Assembly (NCBI GenBank): GCA_965203575.1
Contig: OZ241894.1
Coordinates: 1,798,001 to 1,862,000 of the forward strand
Source: Aldehydirespirator sp965203575
Lineage (GTDB): Bacteria > Actinomycetota > Acidimicrobiia > Acidimicrobiales > Aldehydirespiratoraceae
Length of the DNA: 64,000 nt
Direction of reading: 5' to 3'
Shown in pieces: positions 33,579 through 43,914 of the stretch. Position 1 is the first letter of the stretch; each line of letters opens with the position of its first letter. The notes under the pieces were generated by a model. The model made no database searches. It saw nothing but the letters and a program-made list of their open reading frames with translations, and had not been told where the DNA came from. Made by a program: the position numbers and the translations under genes.

Positions 33579-35429
33579 ATGCGATACATCTGGAAGAGAT
33601 TGGGGGTGCCGCTCGCGGCGCTCTTCGTCCTCTCGCTAGTCGCCGCGAGCTGCGGCGACGACGAGCCAGCCGCACCGGTGGTCGACACCGCCGCGGTCGC
33701 GGCCGCGGAGGCTGAGGCCGCGCAGGCTGAGGCCGACGCCGACGCCGCCCGGGCCGAGGCCGACGCGGCGGCCGCCGCGGCAGCCGCCGCCGAGGAGGCC
33801 CTGGCTGCCGCCGCGGCAGCCGCGGCCGAGGCGAGCGCGGAGCAGCAGGCCGAGGCGCAGGCCGCCCTGGAGGCGGCCCAGGCGGAGGCGGCCGCGGCGC
33901 AAGAGGCCGCGGCTGAAGCCGAGTCGAGAGCAGCCGAGGCCGAAGCGGCCGCCGAGGAGGCCGCCATGGCCGCCGAGGAAGAGATGGTGGAGGAGGCCGC
34001 GCCGACCGGAGATCCCGGAAGGGTCACCATCGCCGTCACCACCGAGCCCTCCACGCTCGATCCGCAGGCCGTCAACGACCGCAGCTCGCGGGTGGTGACC
34101 GCCAACCTGTTCGAGTCCCTGCTGGGACGGGACCCCTCGACCGCACTGGTACCGGTGCTGGCCACCAGCTGGCCCGAAGTGGTGGACGACGACACCTGGC
34201 GCTTCGCAGTGCGTGAGGGTGTGACCTTCCACGACGGTCAGGATCTCAATGCCCAGGCCGTGGCGGATGCCCTGAACCGCATGCTGGACCCGGACTACTC
34301 GACCCAGCGAGACTCGTACATCCGGGGCATCACCAGCGTCGAGGCAGTGGATGCCTACACCGTCGACATCCACACCGACGGGGTCAACGCCACCCTGCCG
34401 CTGCAGATCGCGCAGCTCCCCATCTTCGCGCCCGGCACAGCCGACACGGTGGGTGAGAACCCGGTGGGGACCGGTCCCTACATGTTCGAGTCCTGGGAGC
34501 GCGGCCAGCAGATCACCGCGGTGCGGAACGCGAACTACTGGGGCGATGCGCCGTCGATCGACGCCTTCACGGTGCGGTTCATCCCCGACAAGCAGACGTC
34601 GCTGGCCGCACTGCAGGCCGGTGAGGTCGACCTGGTGCTCGACATCCTGCCCGAGCAGGTTCCGCTGGTGCCCCAGGCGCTCAGCGTGCCCGCCACCGAG
34701 TACAGCTACCTCGCGCTCAACGCCCTGCGTCCCGATCTGGCCCCGCCCGAGATCCGCGTCGCCATGAACCTGGCGGTGGACAAAGAGCTGATCGCCGAGA
34801 CGCTGTACGAGGGCTACGCGCGGCCCAACGACGCCCAGCACCTGTCGCCGGGGATGCTCGGCTACAACCCCGACATCGGCCCGTTCCCGTACGACCCGGA
34901 TCAGGCCCGCGAGATCATGGAATCGCACGGCTGGAACGAGGACAACCCCTTGCCGCTCGAGATCTACGCGCCGATCGGCCGGTACCTGCGCGGCGTGGAG
35001 ACGACCCAGGCGGTGGCCACGATGCTGAACGACATCGGCTTCGACACTGAGGTGCGGCTCACTGAGTGGACCCGCTTCCGCGCCGGCAGCCGGATCAAGG
35101 GCGACCAGCCCGGCGCCTACGACATACGCTACGGCTGGAACTCCAACGAGTGGTTCGACGGGGCCCGCACCCGCAACTTCCTGGTGTGCGGCGGCTCGTC
35201 CTCCAAGCTGTGCGACGAGTTGGTCACCGACCTCTTCGAGCAGGCCGGCTCGACGACCGACCAGGACCTGCGCCACATCCTCTACCAGAGGGCATGGGCC
35301 CGGCTGCATGAGAACCCGCATGCCATCTACCTGCTTCAGCAGGACCTGATCTACGGCGCGACGGAGCGTCTCGACTGGCAGCCCCGGCTCGACGACGAGT
35401 ACCTCGTGTCGGAGATGAGCCTCAACTAG
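33579..35429 (+). CDS. Dpp/Opp-type substrate-binding lipoprotein with Ala-rich coiled-coil stalk
   Basis: Extracytoplasmic binding protein of the ABC importer that follows. It has a lipoprotein signal ending LVAASC (Cys25), then an unusual Ala/Glu-rich segment (about 36-141, about 60 percent Ala with regularly spaced Glu), predicted coiled coil or rigid stalk, then an SBP_bac_5 domain (GRVTIAVTTEPSTLDPQAV onward, FHDGQDLNAQAVADALNRML, VGTGPYMFESWERGQQI). Start ATG 33579 has an excellent ribosome-binding site (AAAGGAGGAA). Ligands of this family are peptides, opines, nickel or other small solutes; here the ligand is probably the operon's substrate. Confidence 0.92.
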   Translation: MRYIWKRLGVPLAALFVLSLVAASCGDDEPAAPVVDTAAVAAAEAEAAQAEADADAARAEADAAAAAAAAAEEALAAAAAAAAEASAEQQAEAQAALEAAQAEAAAAQEAAAEAESRAAEAEAAAEEAAMAAEEEMVEEAAPTGDPGRVTIAVTTEPSTLDPQAVNDRSSRVVTANLFESLLGRDPSTALVPVLATSWPEVVDDDTWRFAVREGVTFHDGQDLNAQAVADALNRMLDPDYSTQRDSYIRGITSVEAVDAYTVDIHTDGVNATLPLQIAQLPIFAPGTADTVGENPVGTGPYMFESWERGQQITAVRNANYWGDAPSIDAFTVRFIPDKQTSLAALQAGEVDLVLDILPEQVPLVPQALSVPATEYSYLALNALRPDLAPPEIRVAMNLAVDKELIAETLYEGYARPNDAQHLSPGMLGYNPDIGPFPYDPDQAREIMESHGWNEDNPLPLEIYAPIGRYLRGVETTQAVATMLNDIGFDTEVRLTEWTRFRAGSRIKGDQPGAYDIRYGWNSNEWFDGARTRNFLVCGGSSSKLCDELVTDLFEQAGSTTDQDLRHILYQRAWARLHENPHAIYLLQQDLIYGATERLDWQPRLDDEYLVSEMSLN

Positions 35430-35466
35430 GACATCCGCGTCAGGGTGTCTTGTTGTTGACCTGCCG

Positions 35467-35494
35467 GCCCGGCTCGGGGTGACCCGAGCCGGGC
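35467..35494 (+). terminator. 12-bp hairpin with GTGA tetraloop between binding protein and permease
   Basis: GCCCGGCTCGGG (35467-35478), loop GTGA, then CCCGAGCCGGGC (35483-35494) form a perfect 12-bp GC-rich stem with a GNRA-type loop. No T-run follows. In ABC operons such elements after the binding-protein gene usually act as partial terminators or 3' mRNA stabilisers, giving more binding protein than permease. Confidence 0.65.
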
Positions 35495-35530
35495 TCCGGC
35501 GGGGCTGAGCGTCCATAGGTATCGATAGGT

Positions 35531-36565
35531 ATGCAGAAGACGACGGCGACAACGGCGCCGTCGCAGCGGCCGCGGCGCGGCCGGCTGCTGCGATGGCTGC
35601 GCGATCTGCAGCCCGGGGCAGATCGCCTCGCCTCCCAAGGGTCGCTGCTCGGCCTGCTGCTGCGGCGGCTGCGCGACGGCACCGTCGTGCTGCTGCTCGT
35701 GGTGACGGTGATCTTCTTCCTGGCCCACATCGTCGGGAACCCGGCACTGGTGTTCGCCCCGGTCGACGCCACTGATGAGCACATAGCCAAGATCCACCGC
35801 CAGTTCGGCCTGGACCGCCCCGTCGCCGAGCGCTACTGGGAGTACCTGGTCGACCTGGCCCGTCTCGACTTCGGGGAGTCGACCTGGCAGCAGCGCCCCG
35901 CCATCGATGCGGTCACCGAGGCGCTGCCCTCCACCATCTATCTGACCGTCGTCGGCCTGGGAGCGGCCGCGGTGCTCGGGGTGATACCGGGGATCGTGGC
36001 CGGGGCGCGGGCCCGCAAGCCCTTCGACAAGGCCTCGAACCTGGCGTCGGTGACCGCGCTGTCGGTGCCGAACTTCTGGCTGGGACTGCTGCTGATCCTG
36101 ATGTTCGGGGTGCAGCTCGGCTGGCTGCCGACCTCGGGCCGGTTCGAGACGGCGAGCATCGTTCTGCCCGCGGCCACTCTGGGCATCGTCCACGGCGGCC
36201 GCATCTTCCAGCTCGTGCGGTCGGCCACCTTCGAGGAGATGTCCAAGCCGTACGTCACCGTGGCCCGCAGCAAGGGCCTTACCGAGTGGAACATCCTGCG
36301 CCGTCACGTGGTGCGCAACACCGGGGTCACCACCGCCACCATCGTCGGCTGGGAGTACGTGCGCATGTGGGGCGGTGCGGTGTTCGCCATCGAGTACGTC
36401 TTCGCCTGGCCCGGGATCGGCCTGCTGACCATCGATGCCGCCCACCGCCAGGACTTCTTTGTCCTCCAGGCCGCGGTCATCATCGCCGGTGCCTTCGTGA
36501 TCTTCAGCAACCTTCTGATCGACATGGGCTACCAGTTCATAGACCGCAGGATCACGGCCACCTGA
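35531..36565 (+). CDS. DppB-like ABC transporter permease
   Basis: A 344-residue inner-membrane permease of the dipeptide/oligopeptide/nickel type with six helices. The N-terminal 35 residues are basic and cytoplasmic. The signature regions are LDRPVAERYWEYLVDLARLDFGES and the EAA loop YVTVARSKGLTEWNILRRHVVRNT (about 241-264). The ATG is part of a small direct repeat (ATAGGTAT twice, 35515-35532). The stop overlaps the start of the second permease (TGATG). Confidence 0.93.
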   Translation: MQKTTATTAPSQRPRRGRLLRWLRDLQPGADRLASQGSLLGLLLRRLRDGTVVLLLVVTVIFFLAHIVGNPALVFAPVDATDEHIAKIHRQFGLDRPVAERYWEYLVDLARLDFGESTWQQRPAIDAVTEALPSTIYLTVVGLGAAAVLGVIPGIVAGARARKPFDKASNLASVTALSVPNFWLGLLLILMFGVQLGWLPTSGRFETASIVLPAATLGIVHGGRIFQLVRSATFEEMSKPYVTVARSKGLTEWNILRRHVVRNTGVTTATIVGWEYVRMWGGAVFAIEYVFAWPGIGLLTIDAAHRQDFFVLQAAVIIAGAFVIFSNLLIDMGYQFIDRRITAT

Positions 36566-37464
36566 TGAGTGTCGCAGTGGCCAAGCGCACGGGCGAGGGC
36601 CCGGCCGCCACGTCGCAGCACCGCGTCTGGGGTCGCCTGATCGACATGTTGGGCAGCCGGGGCTGGATCCTGCTGGTGCTCTTCCTGCTGCTGCTGGTGG
36701 CGGCCTCCATCGTGCCCGACGTGTTCGCCCCGCACGACCACGAGGCCCAGAACCTGCGGGCCCGCCTGCTGGGGCCGGGGGAGTCCTCGTCCGAGGGCCT
36801 GCACCTGCTGGGAACCGACAGCCTGGGCCGGGACCTGTTCTCCCGCATGGTGGTCGGAACCCGCCTCACCCTGTTCATCGCGGTCACCGCCACCCTGATC
36901 GGCGCGGGGGTGGGGGTGCTGTTCGGGCTGCTGGGCGGCTACTTCGGGGGGCGCACCGACCGCCTGCTGATGCGGCTGGGCGAGGCCCAGACGGCCATGC
37001 CCATGTTCCTGGTGGCTATCCTGCTGCTCAGCCTGCTCGGGCCGAGCGTGATCATCCTGCTCGTGGTGCTGCCGTGCCTGGTGTGGCCGATCTTCGCGCG
37101 GGTGGTGCGGGCTGAGGCCCTCCGGCTGCGGGAGGAGACCTTCGTCGAGGCCTCCATCGCCACCGGTTGCTCCACCGCGACCATCCTGGGCCGTCACCTG
37201 CTGCCCAACGTGGCGCCCCGCATCCTGGTGCTGTGCGTGGTGGAGATCGGCCACGTGATGCTCTCGGAGGCCGGTCTCAGCTTCCTGGGGGTGGGCGTGC
37301 AGCCCCCCGACACCACCTGGGGACTGCTGATCTCCGAGGGACGGCCCCTGCTGGCGGTGGCCTGGTGGCTCACGATCCTGCCCGGCGTGCTGCTGGGCAT
37401 CTCGGTGCTGGTGCTCAACCTGCTGGGCCGCTACTGGGAGGCCCGCTCGGGGGCGGCTGGATGA
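36565..37464 (+). CDS. DppC-like ABC transporter permease
   Basis: Second permease of the importer, 299 residues with an N-terminal OppC-type helix (LVLFLLLLVAASIVPDVFAPHDHEAQ) and five further helices. HLLGTDSLGRDLFSRMVVGTRLTL is characteristic of DppC, and the EAA loop is ETFVEASIATGCSTATILGRHLLPN. The start overlaps the previous stop by one base. Its C-terminus (RSGAAG-stop) is the source of the 35-bp tandem repeats that follow, and its stop lies in the first of them. Confidence 0.94.
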   Translation: MSVAVAKRTGEGPAATSQHRVWGRLIDMLGSRGWILLVLFLLLLVAASIVPDVFAPHDHEAQNLRARLLGPGESSSEGLHLLGTDSLGRDLFSRMVVGTRLTLFIAVTATLIGAGVGVLFGLLGGYFGGRTDRLLMRLGEAQTAMPMFLVAILLLSLLGPSVIILLVVLPCLVWPIFARVVRAEALRLREETFVEASIATGCSTATILGRHLLPNVAPRILVLCVVEIGHVMLSEAGLSFLGVGVQPPDTTWGLLISEGRPLLAVAWWLTILPGVLLGISVLVLNLLGRYWEARSGAAG

Positions 37465-37499
37465 GGGCCCTTCCCACTGCCCAAGTGGCGGCCGGATGA
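37461..37499 (+). CDS. Mini-ORF 1, 12 residues (MRALPTAQVAAG)
   Basis: Starts at the ATG overlapping the permease stop and ends in a TGA that overlaps the next mini-ORF start (ATGA on both sides). It has no ribosome-binding site of its own, so translation would depend on coupling. Whether the peptide has a role is unknown. Confidence 0.35.
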   Translation: MRALPTAQVAAG

Positions 37500-37534
37500 G
37501 GGCCCTTCCCACTGCCCAAGGGTCGGCCGGATGA
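37496..37534 (+). CDS. Mini-ORF 2, 12 residues (MRALPTAQGSAG)
   Basis: Second link of the chain, overlapping mini-ORFs 1 and 3 by four bases each (ATGA). Differs from mini-ORF 1 at two residues near the C-terminus. Confidence 0.35.
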   Translation: MRALPTAQGSAG

Positions 37535-37569
37535 GGGCCCTGATCGACGCGTCGGGGGCGGCCGGATGA
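37531..37569 (+). CDS. Mini-ORF 3, 12 residues (MRALIDASGAAG)
   Basis: Third link, whose stop overlaps the start of the ATPase gene at 37566 (ATGA). The C-terminal SGAAG equals the C-terminus of the permease, showing the likely origin of the repeats. Confidence 0.35.
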   Translation: MRALIDASGAAG

Positions 37570-38588
37570 GCTTGCCTCTGCTCGAGGTGGAAGACCTCCA
37601 CGTCACGTTCCGCACCGCCTCCGGTCCCGTCCACGCCGTGGACGGCGTCAGCTTCACCATGGCGCCCGGCGCCTCCTTGGGCGTGGTGGGCGAGAGCGGC
37701 AGCGGCAAGAGCGTGACCGCCCGGGCCCTGCTGCGGCTGTTCGCCATCACCGACGACGTGCAGGTCTCCGGGGCCGTCTACTTCGACGGCCAGGACCTGT
37801 TGCGCATCGACGAGCGCAGGCTGCGGGATGTGCGCGGCGGGCAGATCGGCATGATCTTCCAGGATCCGCTCACGTCGCTCAATCCCCTGATGGCGGTGGG
37901 CGAGCAGATCGCCGAGTCGCTGCGCCTTCACCGGGGCATGGGCCGATCCGAGGCCGCCGCCGAAGCGGTCGAGCTGCTGGCCCGGGTCGGCATCGCCGAT
38001 CCCGAGCAGCGGGCCACAGAGCTCCCGAGCAGCTTCAGCGGCGGCATGCGCCAGCGAGTGATGATCTCGCTGGCCATCGCCTGCCGGCCCCGCCTGCTGA
38101 TCGCGGACGAGCCCACTACCGCCCTCGACGTGACCGTGCAGGCCGAGATCCTGCTGCTGCTCGACGAGCTGCGCCGGTCCGAGGACATGGCTCTCATGCT
38201 CATCACTCACGACTTCGGGGTGGTTGCCGCCACCTGCGAGGACGTGCAGGTCATGTACGCGGGCAAGCTGGTGGAGAAGGCCTCGATGACCCATCTCTTC
38301 GACCGGGCCAACCACCCCTACACCGAGGGGTTGCTGCGCTTGGTGCCCCGCTTCGAGGACGCCCACACGGGGCGGCTGCACCCCATTCCCGGCCAGCCGC
38401 CCATAACCGGCGGGGGCGGCTCGTCGTGCGCCTTCGCGCCGCGGTGCAGCTACGCCGTCGACCGCTGCCGGTCCGAGGTGCCGCCCGAGGTGGCGGTGGG
38501 TCCTGAGCATGTCAGCGCCTGCTGGCTGGCCACCGACCGGGCCAAGGACGCCACTGAAGCGGGCCGCCCCTGGAGGAGGACTCCGTGA
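37566..38588 (+). CDS. DppD-like ABC transporter ATPase
   Basis: A 340-residue ATPase of the oligopeptide type. Walker A is GESGSGKS (about 42-49), the signature is FSGGMRQR (about 156-163), Walker B is LLIADEPTTALD, and the C-terminal oligopeptide/dipeptide extension (CAFAPRCSYAVDRC) has the cysteines typical of the family, possibly for an iron-sulfur cluster. Translation likely depends on coupling through the mini-ORF chain just upstream. The stop overlaps the next start (GTGA). Confidence 0.95.
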   Translation: MSLPLLEVEDLHVTFRTASGPVHAVDGVSFTMAPGASLGVVGESGSGKSVTARALLRLFAITDDVQVSGAVYFDGQDLLRIDERRLRDVRGGQIGMIFQDPLTSLNPLMAVGEQIAESLRLHRGMGRSEAAAEAVELLARVGIADPEQRATELPSSFSGGMRQRVMISLAIACRPRLLIADEPTTALDVTVQAEILLLLDELRRSEDMALMLITHDFGVVAATCEDVQVMYAGKLVEKASMTHLFDRANHPYTEGLLRLVPRFEDAHTGRLHPIPGQPPITGGGGSSCAFAPRCSYAVDRCRSEVPPEVAVGPEHVSACWLATDRAKDATEAGRPWRRTP

Positions 38589-39607
38589 GCGTTCTCGAGG
38601 TGGACGACATCGTGGTGGAGTTCGACACCGATGCGGGCCGCATCACCGCGGTGGACGGGGTGTCGCTGCATCTGGCCACCGGCGAGACGCTCGGCCTGGT
38701 GGGGGAGAGCGGGTGCGGCAAGTCCACGTTGGCTCGGGCCATCATGCAATTGGTGCCGATGCAGAGGGGCTCGGTGCGACTTGAGGACACCGACCTCGGC
38801 TCGTTGTCGCGGCGGGAGTTGCGCCGCATGCGCCACCGCATCCAGATGGTGTTCCAGGACCCCCGCGGCTCGCTCGACCCCCGCATGAACGTGTCGACCC
38901 TCATCGGCGAGCCGCTGAGGGTTCACGGCATCGGCGACCGGGCCGGCCGGGCCAGGGCGGTGGCTGAAGCGATGGAGTTGGTGGGGCTGCCGGCCGCGGT
39001 GGCCGACCGCCTTCCCAGCGAGCTGAGCGGCGGGCAGCAGCAGCGGGTCGGCATCGCCCGGTCCATCGTCACCGACCCGGCCGTGCTGGTCTGCGACGAG
39101 CCGGTGTCCGCGCTGGACGTGTCGATCCAGGCACAGATCATCAACGTCCTCGACGAACTGCGCGACGAGCTGAGCCTGGCCATGCTGTTCATCGCCCACG
39201 ACCTCTCGGTGGTGCGCCATCTCAGCGACCGGGTGGCCGTGATGTACCTCGGCCAGATCGTCGAGACGGGCACCGCGTCCGAGGTGTTCGGCGAGCCCCG
39301 CCATCCCTACACGCATGGCCTGATCTCGTCGGTGCCCCGAGCCGACGCCGAGAGCGCGGCCCGCCTCCAGACGGCCCGCCGCCTGGTGCTGGGCGAGCTG
39401 CCCAGCCTCCTCGATCCGCCGTCGGGATGTCGCTACCGCACCCGCTGCCCGTACGCCACCGCCCAGTGTGCCGAGGCCGAGCCGCCGCCCGAGCCGGTCG
39501 GTCCGGTCGACGGCCTGCACACGGTGCGGTGCCACCACTGGCGCACGATCGTCAGCGCTGCGCCGGAGCCCCAGGAGTCCGCCACCAGTCAGGAGCTAGC
39601 AATATGA
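38585..39607 (+). CDS. DppF-like ABC transporter ATPase
   Basis: Second ATPase, 340 residues: Walker A GESGCGKST (about 39-47), signature LSGGQQQR, Walker B VLVCDEPVSALD, and the C-terminal extension GCRYRTRCPYATAQC. It would pair with the DppD-like subunit to drive the two permeases. GTG start overlapping the previous stop. The last codons overlap the RidA-family gene as ATGA, so transporter and catabolic genes are one transcription unit. Confidence 0.95.
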   Translation: MSVLEVDDIVVEFDTDAGRITAVDGVSLHLATGETLGLVGESGCGKSTLARAIMQLVPMQRGSVRLEDTDLGSLSRRELRRMRHRIQMVFQDPRGSLDPRMNVSTLIGEPLRVHGIGDRAGRARAVAEAMELVGLPAAVADRLPSELSGGQQQRVGIARSIVTDPAVLVCDEPVSALDVSIQAQIINVLDELRDELSLAMLFIAHDLSVVRHLSDRVAVMYLGQIVETGTASEVFGEPRHPYTHGLISSVPRADAESAARLQTARRLVLGELPSLLDPPSGCRYRTRCPYATAQCAEAEPPPEPVGPVDGLHTVRCHHWRTIVSAAPEPQESATSQELAI

Positions 39608-39976
39608 GCGATCGCACTGCCGTAAGCACGGACGGAGCGCCCACGCCGACCGGCCCGTTCAGTCAGGCCATCCGGGTCGGGAACCTGGTGTTCACCGCGG
39701 GACAGGCGGGGCGCAACCGCGACACCGGCGAGATGGGCGACATCGGTGAGCAGGCCGATTGGGCGCTGCGCAACATCGGCAACATCCTGGCCGCGGCGGG
39801 CGCCTCGATGGCCGACGTGGTCAAGACCACCGTCTACCTAAAGGAGGGCACCCCCACCGGGCCCCTCAACGAGCAGTGGGTGAAGCACTTTCCGGAGCCC
39901 TTGCCCGCCCGGTCCTCGGTGTTCGTGGCCCGCCTGAAGAACCCCGAGATGCTGATCGAAGTCGAGGCGGTCGCCG

Positions 39977-39984
<8 letters not shown>
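39604..39984 (+). CDS. RidA family protein
   Basis: A 126-residue RidA/YjgF-family protein: PTPTGPFSQAIRVGNLVFTAGQAGRNRDTGEM near the N-terminus, then LRNIGNILAAAGASMADVVKTTVYLKEG and PARSSVFVARLKNPEMLIEVEAVAV. The conserved Arg that contacts the imine carboxylate is in PARSSV. RidA deaminates reactive enamines and imines; related members are catabolic deaminases. In this operon it hints that an amino or imino intermediate is formed. Start chosen at the ATGA overlap. Confidence 0.93.
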
Positions 39985-41610
<1,626 letters not shown>

Positions 41611-41614
<4 letters not shown>

Positions 41615-42864
41615 CCGACGTCCTGTCCGCCCCGAAGTTCGGGCCGAGGGCCATCACCTACCCCCATCCGATCAACCACGACTGGTACGACTGGCCGACG
41701 TTCTCCGAAGCCGAGTTCGAGCGGCGCCACAATTTGGTGAGGGGCTTCATGGCCGAGCACGACCTCGACTGCCTGCTGGTGGCCGGCGCCGCCCACCTGT
41801 GGGACCGGGGCTGGGCCAACGTGCGCTGGATCACCAACTACATGGGGACCATGGAGCTCGACAGCTTCGTGATCTTCCCCGCCGAGGGCGAGCCGACGCT
41901 GGCCATCCTCGGCCTCAACGCCCGCCTTCCCGACCGGGTCACCCGGTCGATCTTTCCCGACGTGCGCGGCGCCCTCAACACCCGCACCATCCTGGTCGAC
42001 CGGCTCGACGAGCTGGGCCTGCACCGGGGCAGGGTGGGCATCGTGAATCCCACCCCGTACCTGTCGGTGTCGCGGGACCACTGGGCCGCCCTCACCGGGA
42101 CCTACCCGGAGATCGAGTTCGCGGAGTTCTCCGACGAGTTCTGGAGGATGCGGCTGGTGCTGTCCGACGAGGAGGTCGCCTGTCTGGAGGAGGCGGCCCG
42201 CATCGGCGACGCCACCCAGGTGGCGGTGATGGAGCAGCTCCGGCCCGGCATGACCGAGCACGATCTGTTCCGGATCATCTATTCCACCATCGCCGCCGAG
42301 CGGGGCGAGATCCCGTGCATGGTCCTGGCCGGCAGCGAGTCGATGAGCAGCCCCACCAGCGGCTTCCAGCGGCCCCGGCCCATCGGGCGCACCATCACCC
42401 CCGACGATGTGCTGCTGATGGAGGTCGGGGCCCGTGATCCGCACGGCTACGAGGCCCAGACGGGCAAGGCGATGGTGTTCTCCGAGCCGCCGCCCGACTA
42501 CGCCGACCTGCTCGACGTGATGATCGAGGCCTACCACCGGATAGTGGCCGAGCTCAAGCCGGGCTGCACCGCCAAGGAGCTGCGGGCCGCGGGCAGCATC
42601 ATCAACGAGCGGGGCTACACCATCGTGGCCCCGCTGGTGCATGGCGTGTTCAACCCCATCGACGCCGGACCTTTCGTGGGCACGTCGCACCGTCCCGACA
42701 AGGACGTGGTGCTGGAGCCCAACATGGCGCTGTGCGTGGAGATCCACCCGTGCACCACGGACATAATCAAGGGCGTGTTCATGGGCGACACCTACGTGAT
42801 CACCGAAGACAGCGCCCGCAACATCAACCATCGGCTGGAGCCGAAGGTCTACGAGCTGGGATAG
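41611..42864 (+). CDS. M24 family (creatinase/aminopeptidase P-like) hydrolase
   Basis: A 417-residue pita-bread-fold protein with a creatinase N-terminal domain (about 35-175) and an M24 domain. The five metal ligands of aminopeptidases are altered: Glu271 and Gln283 replace the two Asp, His344 and Glu377 are kept, and Asp393 stands for the last Glu. This suggests a creatinase- or ectoine-hydrolase-like, possibly metal-independent, C-N hydrolase rather than a peptidase. Start ATG 41611 has AAAGGAGA upstream and overlaps the previous stop (ATGA). Confidence 0.82.
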
Positions 42865-42869
42865 GAGCC

Positions 42870-43226
42870 ATGGCCGAGAAACCTGAACTGGAGTTCCACA
42901 TTCCCGACGGGCCGTGGCGGCCCGCGGGCGGCCCGGTGGAGGGCATCGACGAGATGGTCCTGTCCACCGACGGCCAGCCTGACGGGCCCTACACCCGGCT
43001 GATGCGCTTCGCGCCGGGGGTGGACTCATCGCCCAACGGCGTGCTCACCCACCACTTCTGGGAGGAGGTGTACATCGTGCAGGGCGACCTCACCGACCTG
43101 CGCCTGGGCGAGACCTTCACCGCCGGCATGTACGCCTGCCGCCCTCCGGGCATGCCCCACGGCCCGTGGCGCACCGAGTCGGGAGTGCTGATGGTCGAGT
43201 TCCGCACCGGCGGCTACAACCCGTAA
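42870..43226 (+). CDS. Cupin domain protein
   Basis: A 118-residue single-domain cupin. GVLTHHFWEEVYIVQGDL (His-His...Glu of motif 1) and MYACRPPGMPHGPWRTESG (motif 2 His) give the metal site. Such small cupins are dioxygenases, isomerases or anti-sigma-like sensors; the ChrR-type layout is possible. It begins five bases after the M24 gene with GGAG just upstream, so it is part of the operon. The reaction cannot be read from the sequence. Confidence 0.85.
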   Translation: MAEKPELEFHIPDGPWRPAGGPVEGIDEMVLSTDGQPDGPYTRLMRFAPGVDSSPNGVLTHHFWEEVYIVQGDLTDLRLGETFTAGMYACRPPGMPHGPWRTESGVLMVEFRTGGYNP

Positions 43227-43257
43227 GCCTGGGATCTGGCCGGGCAGGGAGTTCGCG

Positions 43258-43914
43258 GTGAGGTTGTCGGTCGACGGGGCTGAGCGGATCTTCGAGCCCA
43301 CCGCCCTGATCGTGATCGGCTACGCGGGCCGGGACCGGGCCGCGGTCGATCACCACATCGACGAGCTGGCTGAGTTGGGCGTGTCCCGGCCGGCGAGCAT
43401 CCCGCTGTTCATGGTGTATTCGCCTGGCTTGATCGCGCAGGGGCCGTCGATTGCGGTCACCGGTTCCAACACTTCCGGCGAGACCGAGATCGTGGTGGTG
43501 ATGGACGGCGACGAGGCCTTTGTGACGGTCGGCTCGGATCACACCGACCGCGACCTGGAAGCGGTCCACATGATCGCCTCCAAGGCGGTGTGCCCCAAGC
43601 CGGTGGCCCTGTCGGGCTGGTCGGCGGCCGAGGTGGGGGACCGCTGGGACGACCTCGTGCTGCGCAGCCGCATCGACGGCGACGTGCTGTACCAGGACGG
43701 ATCGGCTGCCGCCAACCTGCATCCGCTGGAGCTGGTGGCGGCCATACCGTGGTCCGGCCCCCCGCCGGGATGCTTCGTGGCCTTCACCGGCACCGTGCCC
43801 GTGATCGGCGGCATACGGCCCAGCACCGGCTTCCGGGCCGAGCTGTCCGGTCCGGGCTTGCCCCCGATCGAGTTGAGCTACCGGGTGGAGACCGTGCCGG
43901 GGCTGTCGCTATAG
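43258..43914 (+). CDS. DUF2848 family protein
   Basis: A 218-residue protein of the DUF2848 family, recognised from IVIGYAGRDRAAVDHHIDELAELGV (about 18-42), GSDHTDRDLEAVHMIASKAVCPKPVA and GTVPVIGGIRPSTGFRAELS. The function is unknown; the C-terminal part is reminiscent of fumarylacetoacetate-hydrolase-like proteins, which would fit ring-cleavage catabolism, but this is a weak impression. GTG start 31 bases after the cupin gene; last gene of the operon. Its 3' end overlaps the convergent small gene by six bases. Confidence 0.85.
   Translation: MRLSVDGAERIFEPTALIVIGYAGRDRAAVDHHIDELAELGVSRPASIPLFMVYSPGLIAQGPSIAVTGSNTSGETEIVVVMDGDEAFVTVGSDHTDRDLEAVHMIASKAVCPKPVALSGWSAAEVGDRWDDLVLRSRIDGDVLYQDGSAAANLHPLELVAAIPWSGPPPGCFVAFTGTVPVIGGIRPSTGFRAELSGPGLPPIELSYRVETVPGLSL

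Larger units (their letters stand above)
37452..37570 (+). repeat. Four phased 35-bp repeats across a permease-ATPase gene junction
   Basis: Copies begin at 37452, 37487, 37522 and 37557 with GGCGGC(C/T)GGATGA or a close variant; the first two also share GGGCCCTTCCCACTGCCCAAG. The first copy contains the permease stop, the last contains the ATPase start, and each contains an ATGA stop-start overlap. The third copy's second half has diverged. Confidence 0.9.
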
